64,000 bases of DNA from JAMZMI01 sp039944535. GTDB lineage: Bacteria > Bacteroidota > Bacteroidia > Cytophagales > Cyclobacteriaceae. The notes under the pieces are model-generated. The model was not told the origin of the DNA, did no database searches, and saw only the letters and a program-made list of their open reading frames with translations. Numbering within the stretch: the stretch's first letter is position 1; each line of letters starts with the position of its first letter. Of the stretch, positions 7,963 to 16,842 are shown piece by piece. The stretch spans positions 148,942-212,941 of the forward strand of contig JBDUYP010000024.1 of the NCBI GenBank assembly GCA_039944535.1. Direction: 5' to 3'. The position numbers and the translations under genes were made by a program.

Positions 7963-8559
7963 CTACTTCTTATGCCGCTGCTCCAATACAGCCACCACGT
8001 CTTTGAGCGTCAGGTTTTTGTGCGAAAGCAAAACCATAAGGTGAAAAAGCAAATCCGCTGACTCAGTTTTCAATAACTCCAGATTATCGTCCATCGCTTC
8101 GATCACCACTTCCACAGCCTCCTCTCCCACTTTTTGCGCTACTTTATTCACGCCTTTGGCAAACAAGCTACTGGTGTAAGATTCGTCGGGTGTACTGTTT
8201 TTGCGTTCCTCTATCACCTGTGTGAGGTGATTTAAAAAAGCGACGGCATCCGTGTTGGTTTCGTTGAAACAAGTATCTGCGCCGGTATGGCAAGCAGGCC
8301 CCACAGGGTCAGCTTTGATGAGCAAGGTATCCTTATCGCAATCAGCAATGATCTCTTTTACATAGAGGAAGTTGCCGGAAGTTTCTCCCTTCGTCCAAAG
8401 CCTGTTTTTGCTTCTGCTAAAGAAAGTCACTTTTCCTGATGTTTCCGTCTCCTTGAGCGACTCCTCGTTCATGTAACCCAGCATTAGCACCTTACCAGTG
8501 GTATCATCCTGAATGATCGCCGGAATCAGCCCGTTACCTTTTTTGAAATCCAGATCCAT
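7963..8559 (-). CDS. hisIE: Bifunctional phosphoribosyl-AMP cyclohydrolase / phosphoribosyl-ATP pyrophosphatase
   Basis: Steps 2 and 3 of histidine biosynthesis in one 198-residue protein. The HisI half (about 1-105) shows MLGYMNEESL, FFSRSKNRLWTKGETSGN, and the metal-binding cysteines in DCDKDTLL and GPACHTGADTCF. The HisE half (about 110-198) shows VAQKVGEEAVEVVIEA and ADLLFHLMVLL. The start codon shares one base with the hisF stop, so translation is coupled. It is the last gene of the minus-strand his cluster. Confidence 0.96.
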   Translation of the reverse strand: MDLDFKKGNGLIPAIIQDDTTGKVLMLGYMNEESLKETETSGKVTFFSRSKNRLWTKGETSGNFLYVKEIIADCDKDTLLIKADPVGPACHTGADTCFNETNTDAVAFLNHLTQVIEERKNSTPDESYTSSLFAKGVNKVAQKVGEEAVEVVIEAMDDNLELLKTESADLLFHLMVLLSHKNLTLKDVVAVLEQRHKK

Positions 8560-9314
8560 TATAATCTTATTGGGATATTTAGTTTACTCAACCCTTGTTT
8601 GAGGTGGTTGATTTCTACCTCCTTGTAGTGAAAAATGCTTGCCGCCAGTGCTGCATCTGCTTTCCCGTTGGCAAATATATCCTGAAAATGCTGCTCCGTG
8701 CCGCCTCCGCCGGAAGCAATAACCGGAATGGTAAGCGTCTCAGACATTAGCCTGGTCAGCTCCAAAGCAAATCCAGCTTTGGTACCGTCATGATCCATGG
8801 AGGTGAGCAAGATCTCCCCTGCCCCTCGTGACTCCACTTCCTGCGCCCACTCAAGCGTCTTCAACTCGGTGGGCTTGGTACCTCCATAAGTATGCACCAA
8901 ATCCACTCCATTTACATTTCTGCTATCGATGGCCACAACGATGCACTGCGAGCCAAATTCGGCAGAAAGCTCATCTATCAACGCCGGATTCTTCACCGCT
9001 GAGGAGTTGACGGAAACTTTATCAGCGCCAGCATCGAGCAAGGCACGGACATCCGCCACGGAACTGATCCCGCCACCAACAGTAAAAGGAATATGCACTG
9101 CTTCCGCCACATGTCTCACCAACTCCACGAGTGTTTTCCGCTTTTCCAGAGTGGCAGAAATATCTAAAAAAACCAGTTCATCAGCACCCTCCACGGCATA
9201 TCGCTGAGCCAGCTCCACGGGATCACCTGCATCTCGCAAGTCCACGAAGTTGACACCCTTGACAGTGCGACCATCTTTCACATCCAAACACGGTATGATT
9301 CTTTTCGTCAGCAT
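8559..9314 (-). CDS. hisF: Imidazole glycerol phosphate synthase, cyclase subunit
   Basis: A 251-residue (beta-alpha)8 barrel that uses ammonia from HisH to convert PRFAR to imidazole glycerol phosphate and AICAR. The two catalytic aspartates are visible: D11 in IPCLDVKDGRTVKGVNF and the second in VVAIDSRNV (about D130). The phosphate sites FTVGGGISS and IASGGGGTEQHF are intact. It overlaps hisIE by one base and lies 2 bp from hisA, so it is a tight operon member. Confidence 0.97.
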   Translation of the reverse strand: MLTKRIIPCLDVKDGRTVKGVNFVDLRDAGDPVELAQRYAVEGADELVFLDISATLEKRKTLVELVRHVAEAVHIPFTVGGGISSVADVRALLDAGADKVSVNSSAVKNPALIDELSAEFGSQCIVVAIDSRNVNGVDLVHTYGGTKPTELKTLEWAQEVESRGAGEILLTSMDHDGTKAGFALELTRLMSETLTIPVIASGGGGTEQHFQDIFANGKADAALAASIFHYKEVEINHLKQGLSKLNIPIRL

Positions 9315-9316
9315 AA

Positions 9317-10030
9317 TTAAAATTCAGCTAATTGACTCAATGTGATTCTACCCTCGTAATAGGCTTTGCCTACAATCGCGCCGGTCAGGTCATTCGCCTC
9401 AAGCTTAAGCAGATCGTCGTACTCCGACACTCCGCCACTGGCTATCAGCTTTAAGTCTGAAAAATGGCTCAATATTTTATCGTATAGTTCAAATGACGGC
9501 CCCTGCAAAGCGCCATCCTTAGAGATATCCGTACAAATCACCTCCCCGATACCAGAGGCAACATAGTCCTGCAGATATTCGAAAAGATCAATACCGGATG
9601 ACTCCTGCCAGCCGGAAACCATTACTTTCCCATCGAGCACATCGGCTCCCAGGATGATTTTATCTCCGCCATATTCAGCGATCCACTGCTTTACCAATTC
9701 AGGATTCTTTGCCGCAATACTCCCCGCTGTAACTTGTTTTGCGCCAGCATTGAAAGCCTTATCCAAATCCTCGGCGGTCTTCACTCCTCCGCCAAAATCC
9801 ACATGCAAATCAGTGGCCGATGTAATTGCAGACAGCACATCCAGATTCACTACATGGCTTGCTTTGGCTCCATCCAAATCCACCACATGCAAACGTCTTA
9901 TACCCGCTTCTTCAAACTGTCTGGCCACCTCCACGGGATCATCTGCATACTCCTTCATTTGTGCATAATCGCCTTTGGTCAGGCGCACGCACTTACCTCC
10001 TATTATGTCTATTGCCGGGATGATATCCAT
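9317..10030 (-). CDS. hisA: ProFAR isomerase
   Basis: 1-(5-phosphoribosyl)-5-[(5-phosphoribosylamino)methylideneamino]imidazole-4-carboxamide isomerase, step 4 of histidine biosynthesis; 237 residues, a (beta-alpha)8 barrel homologous to HisF. The catalytic Asp is D8 (MDIIPAIDIIGGKCVRL) and the second is in ILGADVLDGKV. Phosphate-binding loops are VDFGGGVKT and IASGGVSEYDD. It sits between hisH and hisF with 1-2-bp gaps. Confidence 0.97.
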   Translation of the reverse strand: MDIIPAIDIIGGKCVRLTKGDYAQMKEYADDPVEVARQFEEAGIRRLHVVDLDGAKASHVVNLDVLSAITSATDLHVDFGGGVKTAEDLDKAFNAGAKQVTAGSIAAKNPELVKQWIAEYGGDKIILGADVLDGKVMVSGWQESSGIDLFEYLQDYVASGIGEVICTDISKDGALQGPSFELYDKILSHFSDLKLIASGGVSEYDDLLKLEANDLTGAIVGKAYYEGRITLSQLAEF

Positions 10031-10031
10031 A

Positions 10032-10622
10032 TTACAGCTTCAAAAAGTTTTCTAAAATCTTCATTCCGGTATCGGCGCTTTTCTCTGGGTGAGCCTGGAC
10101 GGCAAAGAAATTATCCTTTTGGATAGCCGCACTAAATGGCATCACATAGTCACACTCGGCGATGGTCTCTGCACATCGTGGCACGTAGTAGCTATGCACA
10201 AAGTAGATGTACTCGTCCTCCTCTATGCCTCCAAAAATCGGAGATTTCAGATCGTAAATATTGTTCCACCCCATGTGAGGAACCTTGACGCCCGGCTCCT
10301 TGGGAAATCGCAACACCTTTTCCGGAATGATGCCAATGCACTCGGTATTGTTTTCTTCGCTGTGCGCACACATGAGCTGCATGCCCAGACAAACACCCAG
10401 AAATGGTTGAGTCAGATTCCGCAACACATCCACCAAACCTGCTTCGTGCAGACTTTTCATGGCTGTGCTGGCCTCTCCCTGTCCGGGAAAAATCACTTTA
10501 TCTGCCGACCTGATGATCTCAGGATCGTCCGTAAGGATTGGTTCTTCCACACCCAGCCTGTTGAGCGCAAACTTCACAGACTGAATATTACCCGCATTGT
10601 ACTTTACTATCGCTACCCTCAT
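10032..10622 (-). CDS. hisH: Imidazole glycerol phosphate synthase, glutaminase subunit
   Basis: A 196-residue class I glutamine amidotransferase that supplies ammonia to HisF. The nucleophile is C78 in FLGVCLGMQLM, and the His/Glu pair is in QAHPEKS near the C terminus. Oxyanion-strand signature IFPGQGEA is present. It is the first visible gene of the hisH-A-F-IE cluster. Upstream stands a terminator and then phhA on the same strand, so the his genes probably have their own promoter in the 66-bp gap. hisG, hisD, hisC and hisB are not in this window. Confidence 0.97.
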   Translation of the reverse strand: MRVAIVKYNAGNIQSVKFALNRLGVEEPILTDDPEIIRSADKVIFPGQGEASTAMKSLHEAGLVDVLRNLTQPFLGVCLGMQLMCAHSEENNTECIGIIPEKVLRFPKEPGVKVPHMGWNNIYDLKSPIFGGIEEDEYIYFVHSYYVPRCAETIAECDYVMPFSAAIQKDNFFAVQAHPEKSADTGMKILENFLKL

Positions 10623-10625
10623 AGA

Positions 10626-10658
10626 AAATAAAAAAGGCTGTGAGCTGTACCCACAACC
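10626..10658 (-). terminator. Intrinsic terminator downstream of phhA
   Basis: On the minus strand a 7-bp stem (GGTTGTG pairs with CACAGCC, one G-U pair) is followed by TTTTTTATTTT. It stands between the end of the phenylalanine hydroxylase gene and the start of hisH and separates the two transcription units. Confidence 0.65.
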
Positions 10659-10688
10659 GAAACGAAGGCCAAATTTAGAAAGCTTATG

Positions 10689-11432
10689 CTAAGCCGTAAC
10701 CGATTCGGGCTTACTTTTTTGAAGGGCTTCTTTCAAAACTGCCTGAATCTCAGGCAGGCTCTGATAAAGCTGCTCGTAAGATTCTATTATGAAATACTCT
10801 TTTTGAAATACATCCTTTCGATATGGCGTGTCCACCATTTTAGCTACGCTGAATTCATGGTGCTCCGGCTCATCGGACAAACAATATTTGGTCTCGCCTG
10901 CTGACGATAAAATTCCTGCTCCGTAAATCCTCAACTCATCGTTTTCACGAATCAAACCAAACTCCACCGTGAACCAGTAAACACGAGACAGTAGTTCTAT
11001 AGCATAGTCATTGCCTACATACTCCAGCCCGATCTTGCTCAGTTCCTGCAAGAAATCAACAAAGCTCTGATTGGATAGCAGCGGCACGTGTGCAAACACA
11101 TCATGAAACATATCCGGCTCCTCCAGATAATCCAACTCCTCCATCTTCCTCAGCCATGTGGTAGCGGGAAAGCGACGGTTGGACATGAGCTCAAAGAAGG
11201 TATAATCCGGCACGATACCCGGCACCACAGCCAGCTTCCAGCCGGTAAGGCTGTTCAGTATCTCATTGGTTTCAGAAAACTTAGGAATACGCTCAGCCTC
11301 GAAAACAACTTTACCCAAACCGTCCAGATAGGCCTTGCTAGCCGCCTTTGGCAGGTTCTTGATTTGCCTTTCGTAGAGTAGCTTCCATACCTGAAAGTCC
11401 TCCTCGTTGTAGTTTCCGTAGATCTGTTGCAT
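10689..11432 (-). CDS. phhA: Phenylalanine 4-monooxygenase
   Basis: Tetrahydropterin- and iron-dependent hydroxylation of phenylalanine to tyrosine. At 247 residues it is a catalytic-domain-only bacterial enzyme. Iron ligands are the two histidines in PDMFHDVFAHVPLLS and the glutamate in VYWFTVEFGL. Other family blocks are GWKLAVVPGIVPDYTFFELM, RRFPATTWLRK and YGAGILSSAGE. Single gene, with a terminator downstream and a repeat-containing intergenic region upstream. Confidence 0.95.
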   Translation of the reverse strand: MQQIYGNYNEEDFQVWKLLYERQIKNLPKAASKAYLDGLGKVVFEAERIPKFSETNEILNSLTGWKLAVVPGIVPDYTFFELMSNRRFPATTWLRKMEELDYLEEPDMFHDVFAHVPLLSNQSFVDFLQELSKIGLEYVGNDYAIELLSRVYWFTVEFGLIRENDELRIYGAGILSSAGETKYCLSDEPEHHEFSVAKMVDTPYRKDVFQKEYFIIESYEQLYQSLPEIQAVLKEALQKSKPESVTA

Positions 11433-11908
11433 TTGTATGGGGTGTTTTGAGATACAAATGTAGCAATTCTATAGAGCGAAAAGTTCCGTTTTTGATGGGT
11501 GGTGTTGGAAAGGGATGGAGTTATTCGGATGAAAAAATTCCGAGATAAGATTCCCCGAACTCCGCTCCGCTGCGTCGTGGAATGACGGTGAAAATGATTG
11601 GAGCTAGAACTCCTCCCAGGAGGGGAGTACCCAGACCCAAATGTCATTCATAATTCGAGATTAAACACCTTTGTCATTCCAGAATGGAATCTTATCCATT
11701 GTAGCAAGTTGAGTACCTCCTTCCCTTAGATATCTTCTCGACGTAGAGGATGCTTCCAGCATGACTGCAAAAGTGAAAAACAGATTCCCCGAACTCCCCT
11801 CCGTAGTGGAATGACCAAATAATTAGAAACAGATTGGGCCACCTGAAAAAATATTCTTTCAAAGAATCTAATGAATATTTTTCCGGCATAACGACCAAAG
11901 GAGAAACC
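11433..11908. repeat. Gene-free region with dispersed short repeats
   Basis: No credible gene. Two near-copies of AGATTCCCCGAACTC are each followed shortly by GGAATGAC (around 11540-11585 and 11783-11816), with further GTCATTC words at about 11641 and 11672. These look like members of a dispersed intergenic repeat family that also appears at 53.2-53.4 and 61.5-62.4 kb. Confidence 0.6.
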
Positions 11909-12838
11909 TTACTTAAACTTGATCTTCCGCATGCCATTGAGGTAGAGCCACATCATCTTGAGTTTGCTCCCTTCTTTCTTGCGGCCCATTTCCATGGCGT
12001 CCCACAGTTCGTCCGGCACCTGATCGAGTTGGTTAAACTCCCCAGCACCTTTGAGCCATTCTCCTCCATCAATTGTGATCACTTCACCGTTGACATACGC
12101 CGAGTAGTCAGATACGAGATAGGCTGCCAGATTGGCCAGCTCCTGATGCTCACCTACCCTGCCTACGGGCACTTTATTGGCCGGATCAAATTTCTCTTTG
12201 AGTCCACCCGGCAACAAGCGATCCCATGCGCCTTTGGTAGGAAATGGTCCTGGAGCAATGGCATTGGCACGGATGCCATACTTTGCCCACTCCACGCCAA
12301 GTGAACGGGTCATAGCCAGCACACCAGCTTTGGCGCATGCCGAGGGAACCACATAGCCAGACCCAGTCCAGGCATAAGTAGTCACGATGCTGAGGATATT
12401 TCCTGCTTTCTTTTCCTCTATCCAGTCCTTACCCACGGCCAGCGTGAAGTTGTAAGAGCCTTTCAATACAATATCCACCACCGTGTCAAAAGCACGGTGC
12501 GACAGGCGCTCCGTCGGGCTAATGAAATTACCCGCAGCATTGTTTAGCAATACATCAATGCCCCCAAACTTTGCCTTGGTGTCTGCAATCACCTTTTCTA
12601 CCTGCTCATAGTCGCGCACATCACACGCCAGGGGCAAAACAGTATTTCCGCTTGCTCCTTCTATCTCTTTGGCTGTTTCCTGAAGCACCTCCAGCTTGCG
12701 ACTGGTGATGACTACATTGGCTCCAAGCTGAGAAAAATAGGTAGCCATGGATTTGCCAAGGCCAGTTCCTCCACCGGTGACAATAATTGTTTTTCCTTTC
12801 AGGGCGTCTTCCCTGAGCATTCCTTCTGTATAGTTCAT
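11909..12838 (-). CDS. 2,4-dienoyl-CoA reductase, DECR1-like short-chain dehydrogenase
   Basis: A 309-residue NADPH-dependent SDR acting on dienoyl-CoA intermediates of unsaturated fatty-acid beta-oxidation. The cofactor motif is VTGGGTGLGKSMA (about 20-32), followed by NNAAGNF. The active-site region reads TTYAWTGSGYVVPSACAKAG with Tyr155 and Lys170. This wide Tyr/Lys spacing and the following PGPFPTKGAWDRL closely recall the mitochondrial DECR1 family and differ from the common YxxxK SDRs. The C-terminal tail after IDGGEWLKGAGEFNQL is also DECR-like. It is a single gene. Confidence 0.85.
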   Translation of the reverse strand: MNYTEGMLREDALKGKTIIVTGGGTGLGKSMATYFSQLGANVVITSRKLEVLQETAKEIEGASGNTVLPLACDVRDYEQVEKVIADTKAKFGGIDVLLNNAAGNFISPTERLSHRAFDTVVDIVLKGSYNFTLAVGKDWIEEKKAGNILSIVTTYAWTGSGYVVPSACAKAGVLAMTRSLGVEWAKYGIRANAIAPGPFPTKGAWDRLLPGGLKEKFDPANKVPVGRVGEHQELANLAAYLVSDYSAYVNGEVITIDGGEWLKGAGEFNQLDQVPDELWDAMEMGRKKEGSKLKMMWLYLNGMRKIKFK

Positions 12839-13040
12839 GGGGTGTATTTATTGAAGTTTATGTAAACTAAAAAGTATGTCATTTCGACGTAAGGAGAAAT
12901 CCTTCTTAATTGAAAAATGTCCAGGATACTCATACCACTATAGTGAAGAGAAAGATATCTCATTTTATTCGATATGACAGGATCGTGTGGATAGTTCTGG
13001 AGAAATCAGGCCGTTTCCACGCATCTCAAAATATTGAAAA

Positions 13041-14111
13041 CTACATCTCCGCGATCCATTCACGAATCAAAGTGATTCCTTCATCATGATTCATTTTGCG
13101 GCCAAGTTCCGGCATCATCACGCCAGGATCTGTACTGCTGATTCTGTGATATAAAATGGATTGATCCGGCTGCCCCGGTACGATTCCAAATTTCAACCCT
13201 CCCGACCCACGACCGGCAGCCACAGGTGGTTTGTTTAAACCTAACTTGTAAAGATCTGTTTCGGCATAGGTGAGATATAGCCCCGTATTTTTAGCTGGTC
13301 CCTCTGCTCTGTGGCAATGTGCGCAGTTGATCTCCAACCATGCTCTTGCACGTGCATCTAGTGTCCCGGTTGTTTCATCGTCCCAGACTGGAATGATCGG
13401 CCACTCGGACTCTAGAGGAATAGCAGACAGTATGCCTAAAGATGCCCACTTGCTGAGTTGATTATTGGAGCCATCTGCATAGCTATATGACCGGTTCATC
13501 TGACGAGCAGTAGGTCCTATGGGACTCATCTCTCCGCTGAGTTCGTGGCAGCTTTTGCACTGAACCAGATTAGGAACAGAGTATTTCACATTCCTCAATA
13601 CTCCATTATCATCGGTCCAACTCACAGGCACGTTCTTTCCCGCAATTTTAAGCTCTGCATCTGTTTGTTTTTCATTCCAAACATAGACCAGCGCATTCCA
13701 GCCTTTTGGCTCATTGATGAGCAGGCGAGTTTCTATAATTCGACGATCACCTTCGGGCTGAGAAAAATCAATGGGATAATAAAAGTTCTTGATCAGAATG
13801 GTTCCTTCGGGAAAATCCATCACCTCCACTGGGTTGTACTTAGCTGTGGTTCCTTCCGGCAATTTAACAAAGCGAGCCTTGTGTGCATAATCCGTAAAAA
13901 GTGGGGTATTGAGATCATAAGGAATGACATTTTTCTCAGGCGAAAGGTTGGCCAATGGCTGCTCGAACAGATTCCAATCTGACAAACGTTTTGGTGCGCC
14001 CAGATCGTCGGTAGTGCCCAGCGACACCTCCTTGACCGTGATTTGTTTCTTTTCAGGTTTGCGGCTGCAGGCAACTAATCCCACCAATAAAAGAACTACC
14101 AACAATCTCAT
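13041..14111 (-). CDS. Diheme c-type cytochrome lipoprotein (SO2930-like family)
   Basis: A 356-residue lipoprotein: signal MRLLVVLLLVGLVAC with Cys at the lipobox, then a charged tether. Two CxxCH haem motifs are visible, CKSCHELSG (about residue 186) and CAHCHRAEG (about residue 264), with candidate axial methionines near the C terminus (GVMMPELG). The N-terminal half (KRLSDWNLFEQPLANLSPEK, YDLNTPLFTDYAHKARFVKLP) is characteristic of the SO2930/HNE_0200-type family, which as I recall occurs paired with a beta-helix protein. That pairing is seen here: the next gene upstream overlaps it by 4 bp. Electron partner and substrate unknown. Confidence 0.85.
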   Translation of the reverse strand: MRLLVVLLLVGLVACSRKPEKKQITVKEVSLGTTDDLGAPKRLSDWNLFEQPLANLSPEKNVIPYDLNTPLFTDYAHKARFVKLPEGTTAKYNPVEVMDFPEGTILIKNFYYPIDFSQPEGDRRIIETRLLINEPKGWNALVYVWNEKQTDAELKIAGKNVPVSWTDDNGVLRNVKYSVPNLVQCKSCHELSGEMSPIGPTARQMNRSYSYADGSNNQLSKWASLGILSAIPLESEWPIIPVWDDETTGTLDARARAWLEINCAHCHRAEGPAKNTGLYLTYAETDLYKLGLNKPPVAAGRGSGGLKFGIVPGQPDQSILYHRISSTDPGVMMPELGRKMNHDEGITLIREWIAEM

Positions 14112-15355
14112 AAGCTCAACTCTAACACAACTTGCTGACCTTCACACTTATAAGCTCCTAAGCCTGTTTCTAGGTTTTCAAATTCATTGGCGGCATCCAG
14201 GTTGGCAAACTTAACGCTCTCACTTTCGCTGATGCACAGCCGGAAGCCAGCACCTTGTGCAGTGATCCCGTCCCACACTATATCCGGTGTATTCAAGGGA
14301 AACTTCATCATAAAAAGCAAACCAAAATCATTCTCAGTGGTAGGCATCAAATGTCCGTTATCAAAAATATTGTCGTGGATGTAAACGTCGTTCGGGGATG
14401 GATCATAGTTCTCATCCTTTTTCGCTTTCTCGATGTTTTCGTTGAGTTGTGATTCTTCCGTGGTAGAAAGTGCTTCTACTATATCATAACTGATGATTGC
14501 GGTCCCTACGGACTGATTGTCCTTAATCAGATTTTCATAAATCTCAATATTTCTGGTAGCCAAAAGCATGAGTCCGGTACCGGGAGGAACTGTCGCCACG
14601 ACGTTCCCTTCCGGCGCAAAATTGGTGTAGTTGTTTGATTCTATTCTATTGCCAAAAACCCTGGTAGTATGACCGTATTGCGTCAAGCCAGGCAGGTCAA
14701 ACACGAGGATGCCCCCAGTGTTGTGATGGGCATAGTTATCATAGATATCTACCCATTTAGAGTTTTCGCTTTCGATACCCGCTACATTGTAATATGCTTC
14801 ATTGCTTCTGATTATCACAGAATCTGACTGTCCCACATAGATTCCGGCATCTGACGACCCAATCGCCACGCAATTTTCGATCAGAACATTTTTGGAAAGG
14901 ACAGGATAAAAAGCGTAGGCACCATTTTCCATTTTCGGTTCGCCGTTCCACTGCGACTTCACCCCCCTCAACACCACGCCTCGGCTGTCGGTTATCTTTA
15001 TATTGTCGCCTTTGGCATCTTCGATTGTGAAATTCTCAAGCGTAAGATTGATACAGTTTGCGGCCTTGATTCCTTCCGCTCCTTCCTCTTGTGTGGCAAA
15101 GGACAAAATGGTCTTGTCCATTCCAGCACCACGCAAGGTCAGGTTCTTTTTGCCATCTATCAGCAGAGACCTGGAAAACATAAAATACCCTTCGGGCAAA
15201 TCAATCACAGTACTATCAGAAGCGGTAATCAGCCGGGACTGAAGATCGCTTTCTATGCTGTTCCATTCCAGCACATCGCGCTCTGGTATATCCGGAGATG
15301 GGGCGCCACATCTAATCAATAAAAGTGTGAGGAGAATTGGGGTTAAAATTTTCAT
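14108..15355 (-). CDS. Parallel beta-helix repeat lipoprotein paired with the diheme cytochrome
   Basis: A 415-residue lipoprotein (signal MKILTPILLTLLLIRC, lipobox Cys). A right-handed beta-helix fills about residues 65-300: recurrent rungs such as NCINLTLENFTIEDAKGDNI, ITDSRGVVLRGVKSQWN, KNVLIENCVAIGSSDAGIYV, SDSVIIRSNEAYYNVAGIES and RNIEIYENLIKDNQ. Its 3' end overlaps the start of the cytochrome gene by four bases, so the two are co-translated. The partnership suggests a periplasmic or surface complex joining carbohydrate or polymer recognition with electron transfer; that role is inference. Confidence 0.85.
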   Translation of the reverse strand: MKILTPILLTLLLIRCGAPSPDIPERDVLEWNSIESDLQSRLITASDSTVIDLPEGYFMFSRSLLIDGKKNLTLRGAGMDKTILSFATQEEGAEGIKAANCINLTLENFTIEDAKGDNIKITDSRGVVLRGVKSQWNGEPKMENGAYAFYPVLSKNVLIENCVAIGSSDAGIYVGQSDSVIIRSNEAYYNVAGIESENSKWVDIYDNYAHHNTGGILVFDLPGLTQYGHTTRVFGNRIESNNYTNFAPEGNVVATVPPGTGLMLLATRNIEIYENLIKDNQSVGTAIISYDIVEALSTTEESQLNENIEKAKKDENYDPSPNDVYIHDNIFDNGHLMPTTENDFGLLFMMKFPLNTPDIVWDGITAQGAGFRLCISESESVKFANLDAANEFENLETGLGAYKCEGQQVVLELSL

Positions 15356-15412
15356 TTTTAAAAGGTAATTAAAAACCTCAATTAACCCCTAACCCCAGTA
15401 GAAGTCGCATAA

Positions 15413-15478
15413 AAAAATACAAAAAAAACCGTCATTCAGAGACCATTTGGTTAATAGACAAAAAGCTCTGAGTGACGG
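15413..15478 (-). terminator. Intrinsic terminator downstream of the ABC1-kinase gene
   Basis: Arms CCGTCATTCAGAG (15429-15441) and CTCTGAGTGACGG (15466-15478) pair over 13 positions with one G-U or mismatch. On the minus strand the stem is followed by TTTTTTTT, right after the end of the tetR-aarF unit. Confidence 0.65.
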
Positions 15479-15534
15479 AGGAAAAATTTTAAATGCTTTT
15501 TAAAGATTCAAATTCATGAAGCACCATCAGATAA

Positions 15535-16842
15535 TCAGGCTAGCCAATTTGGCTTGGTAGTAGTCACATTAGCGCCCAGGGCATTCAAGAGTTGGTACAA
15601 CCCAAAATACGTTCTGTTCACATATAATCCATGTTTGCTGCCCCTTGGGTGTTTTGAGTTTCTCAGCTCTTTCATACTTGACAACTTTTCGCTCAGCGCA
15701 TATATTTCATTGAAGTAAGTGTTATCGGAGAAATCAAAAGTATCTGAGTGGAACGGCCGTCCCAGCAGCATCGTCATGTCTTTGAACACATTGAGGTAGA
15801 GGTCTTTTTCCGTGGCGGAATCATCCTCATAGATAAAACTCAGTCCCATCAGAATGTCTATCAACTCATCGTCGTTAGCAATCAAATCCCGACTCATGAG
15901 GCGAAAATAGGCATTGTAAAAATCCTCAGGGATTTCTTTCACGCATCCAAAATCGATTACACCAAGTGATCCATCCTCCTGCATAAGGAAATTGCCCGGG
16001 TGCGGATCAGCATGGACTTCTTTGAGCTCGTGAACCTGATGGTGGTAAAAATCCCACATTGCCTGACCGATGTGATTTCTCACTTCCTGGGTGGGGTCAG
16101 TCTGTAAAAATTCTTTGATGTGTTTTCCATCCAGCCAATCCATGGTTATGATTCTTTCGGCAGACATTTCTGGGTAATACTTCGGAAATTTCAACCCAGT
16201 GATGTGACTGCATGCCTCCGAGATAGAAATGGACCTGCGAACTTCCAGCTTGTAGTCTGTCTCCTCCAGAAGTTTGCCTTCTACCTCACCCATGTATTGA
16301 TCGAGCTCCCTTTCATTGAGACCGAAAAGACGCAAAGCAAATGGCTTGACCAATTTCAAATCAGACCGAACGCTTTCTGCAACACCCGGGTATTGAATTT
16401 TCACAGCATAAACAGCATCGCCTTTTGTGGCACGGTGCACCTGCCCAATAGAGGCTGCATTGACGGCATCTTTGGTGAATGAATCGAACAGAGCCAGAGG
16501 GTTTTCTCCAAAATACTTCTGAAAAGTCTTGACCACCAATGGAAAAGAAAGTGGTGGTGCACTGTATTGACTCATGGAAAATTTGTCCTGATAGGCTGTT
16601 GGCAATAGATTCTTATCCATAGCCAGCATCTGAGCTACCTTGAGAGCAGAACCTTTGAGTTCACTGAGCGAATCATAGATATCCTCTGCATTGTCCTGAT
16701 CGAGTTGGTCACGGGTGGTGTTTTTATCAACAAGCTTTTTAGAATAGTGCTTGAGATAATTTCCACCAACTTTGGCTCCCGTCTTCACGAATCTGGCCGC
16801 ACGCGACACTTTGCCAACTGGAATACTATTTTGCTCCTTCAT
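15535..16842 (-). CDS. ABC1/AarF (UbiB-like) atypical kinase family protein
   Basis: A 435-residue protein-kinase-like fold. Motifs in order: LKGSALKVAQML (the KxGQ-like helix), NAASIGQVHRA (alanine-rich nucleotide loop), the invariant lysine in YAVKIQYPG, LEETDYKLEVR, catalytic loop HADPHPGNFLM, and the metal-binding VIDFGCVKEI. Family members assist quinone or lipid metabolism and are mostly ATPases or small-molecule kinases. Bacteroidota use menaquinone, so a link to ubiquinone synthesis is unlikely. The start codon abuts the stop of the tetR-like gene upstream, so they form an operon. Confidence 0.88.
   Translation of the reverse strand: MKEQNSIPVGKVSRAARFVKTGAKVGGNYLKHYSKKLVDKNTTRDQLDQDNAEDIYDSLSELKGSALKVAQMLAMDKNLLPTAYQDKFSMSQYSAPPLSFPLVVKTFQKYFGENPLALFDSFTKDAVNAASIGQVHRATKGDAVYAVKIQYPGVAESVRSDLKLVKPFALRLFGLNERELDQYMGEVEGKLLEETDYKLEVRRSISISEACSHITGLKFPKYYPEMSAERIITMDWLDGKHIKEFLQTDPTQEVRNHIGQAMWDFYHHQVHELKEVHADPHPGNFLMQEDGSLGVIDFGCVKEIPEDFYNAYFRLMSRDLIANDDELIDILMGLSFIYEDDSATEKDLYLNVFKDMTMLLGRPFHSDTFDFSDNTYFNEIYALSEKLSSMKELRNSKHPRGSKHGLYVNRTYFGLYQLLNALGANVTTTKPNWLA

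Noticed and set aside
8828..10631. Plus-strand ORFs opposite hisF, hisA and hisH
   Set aside because: They are frames opposite genes with intact catalytic motifs and tight operon spacing; no independent signal.
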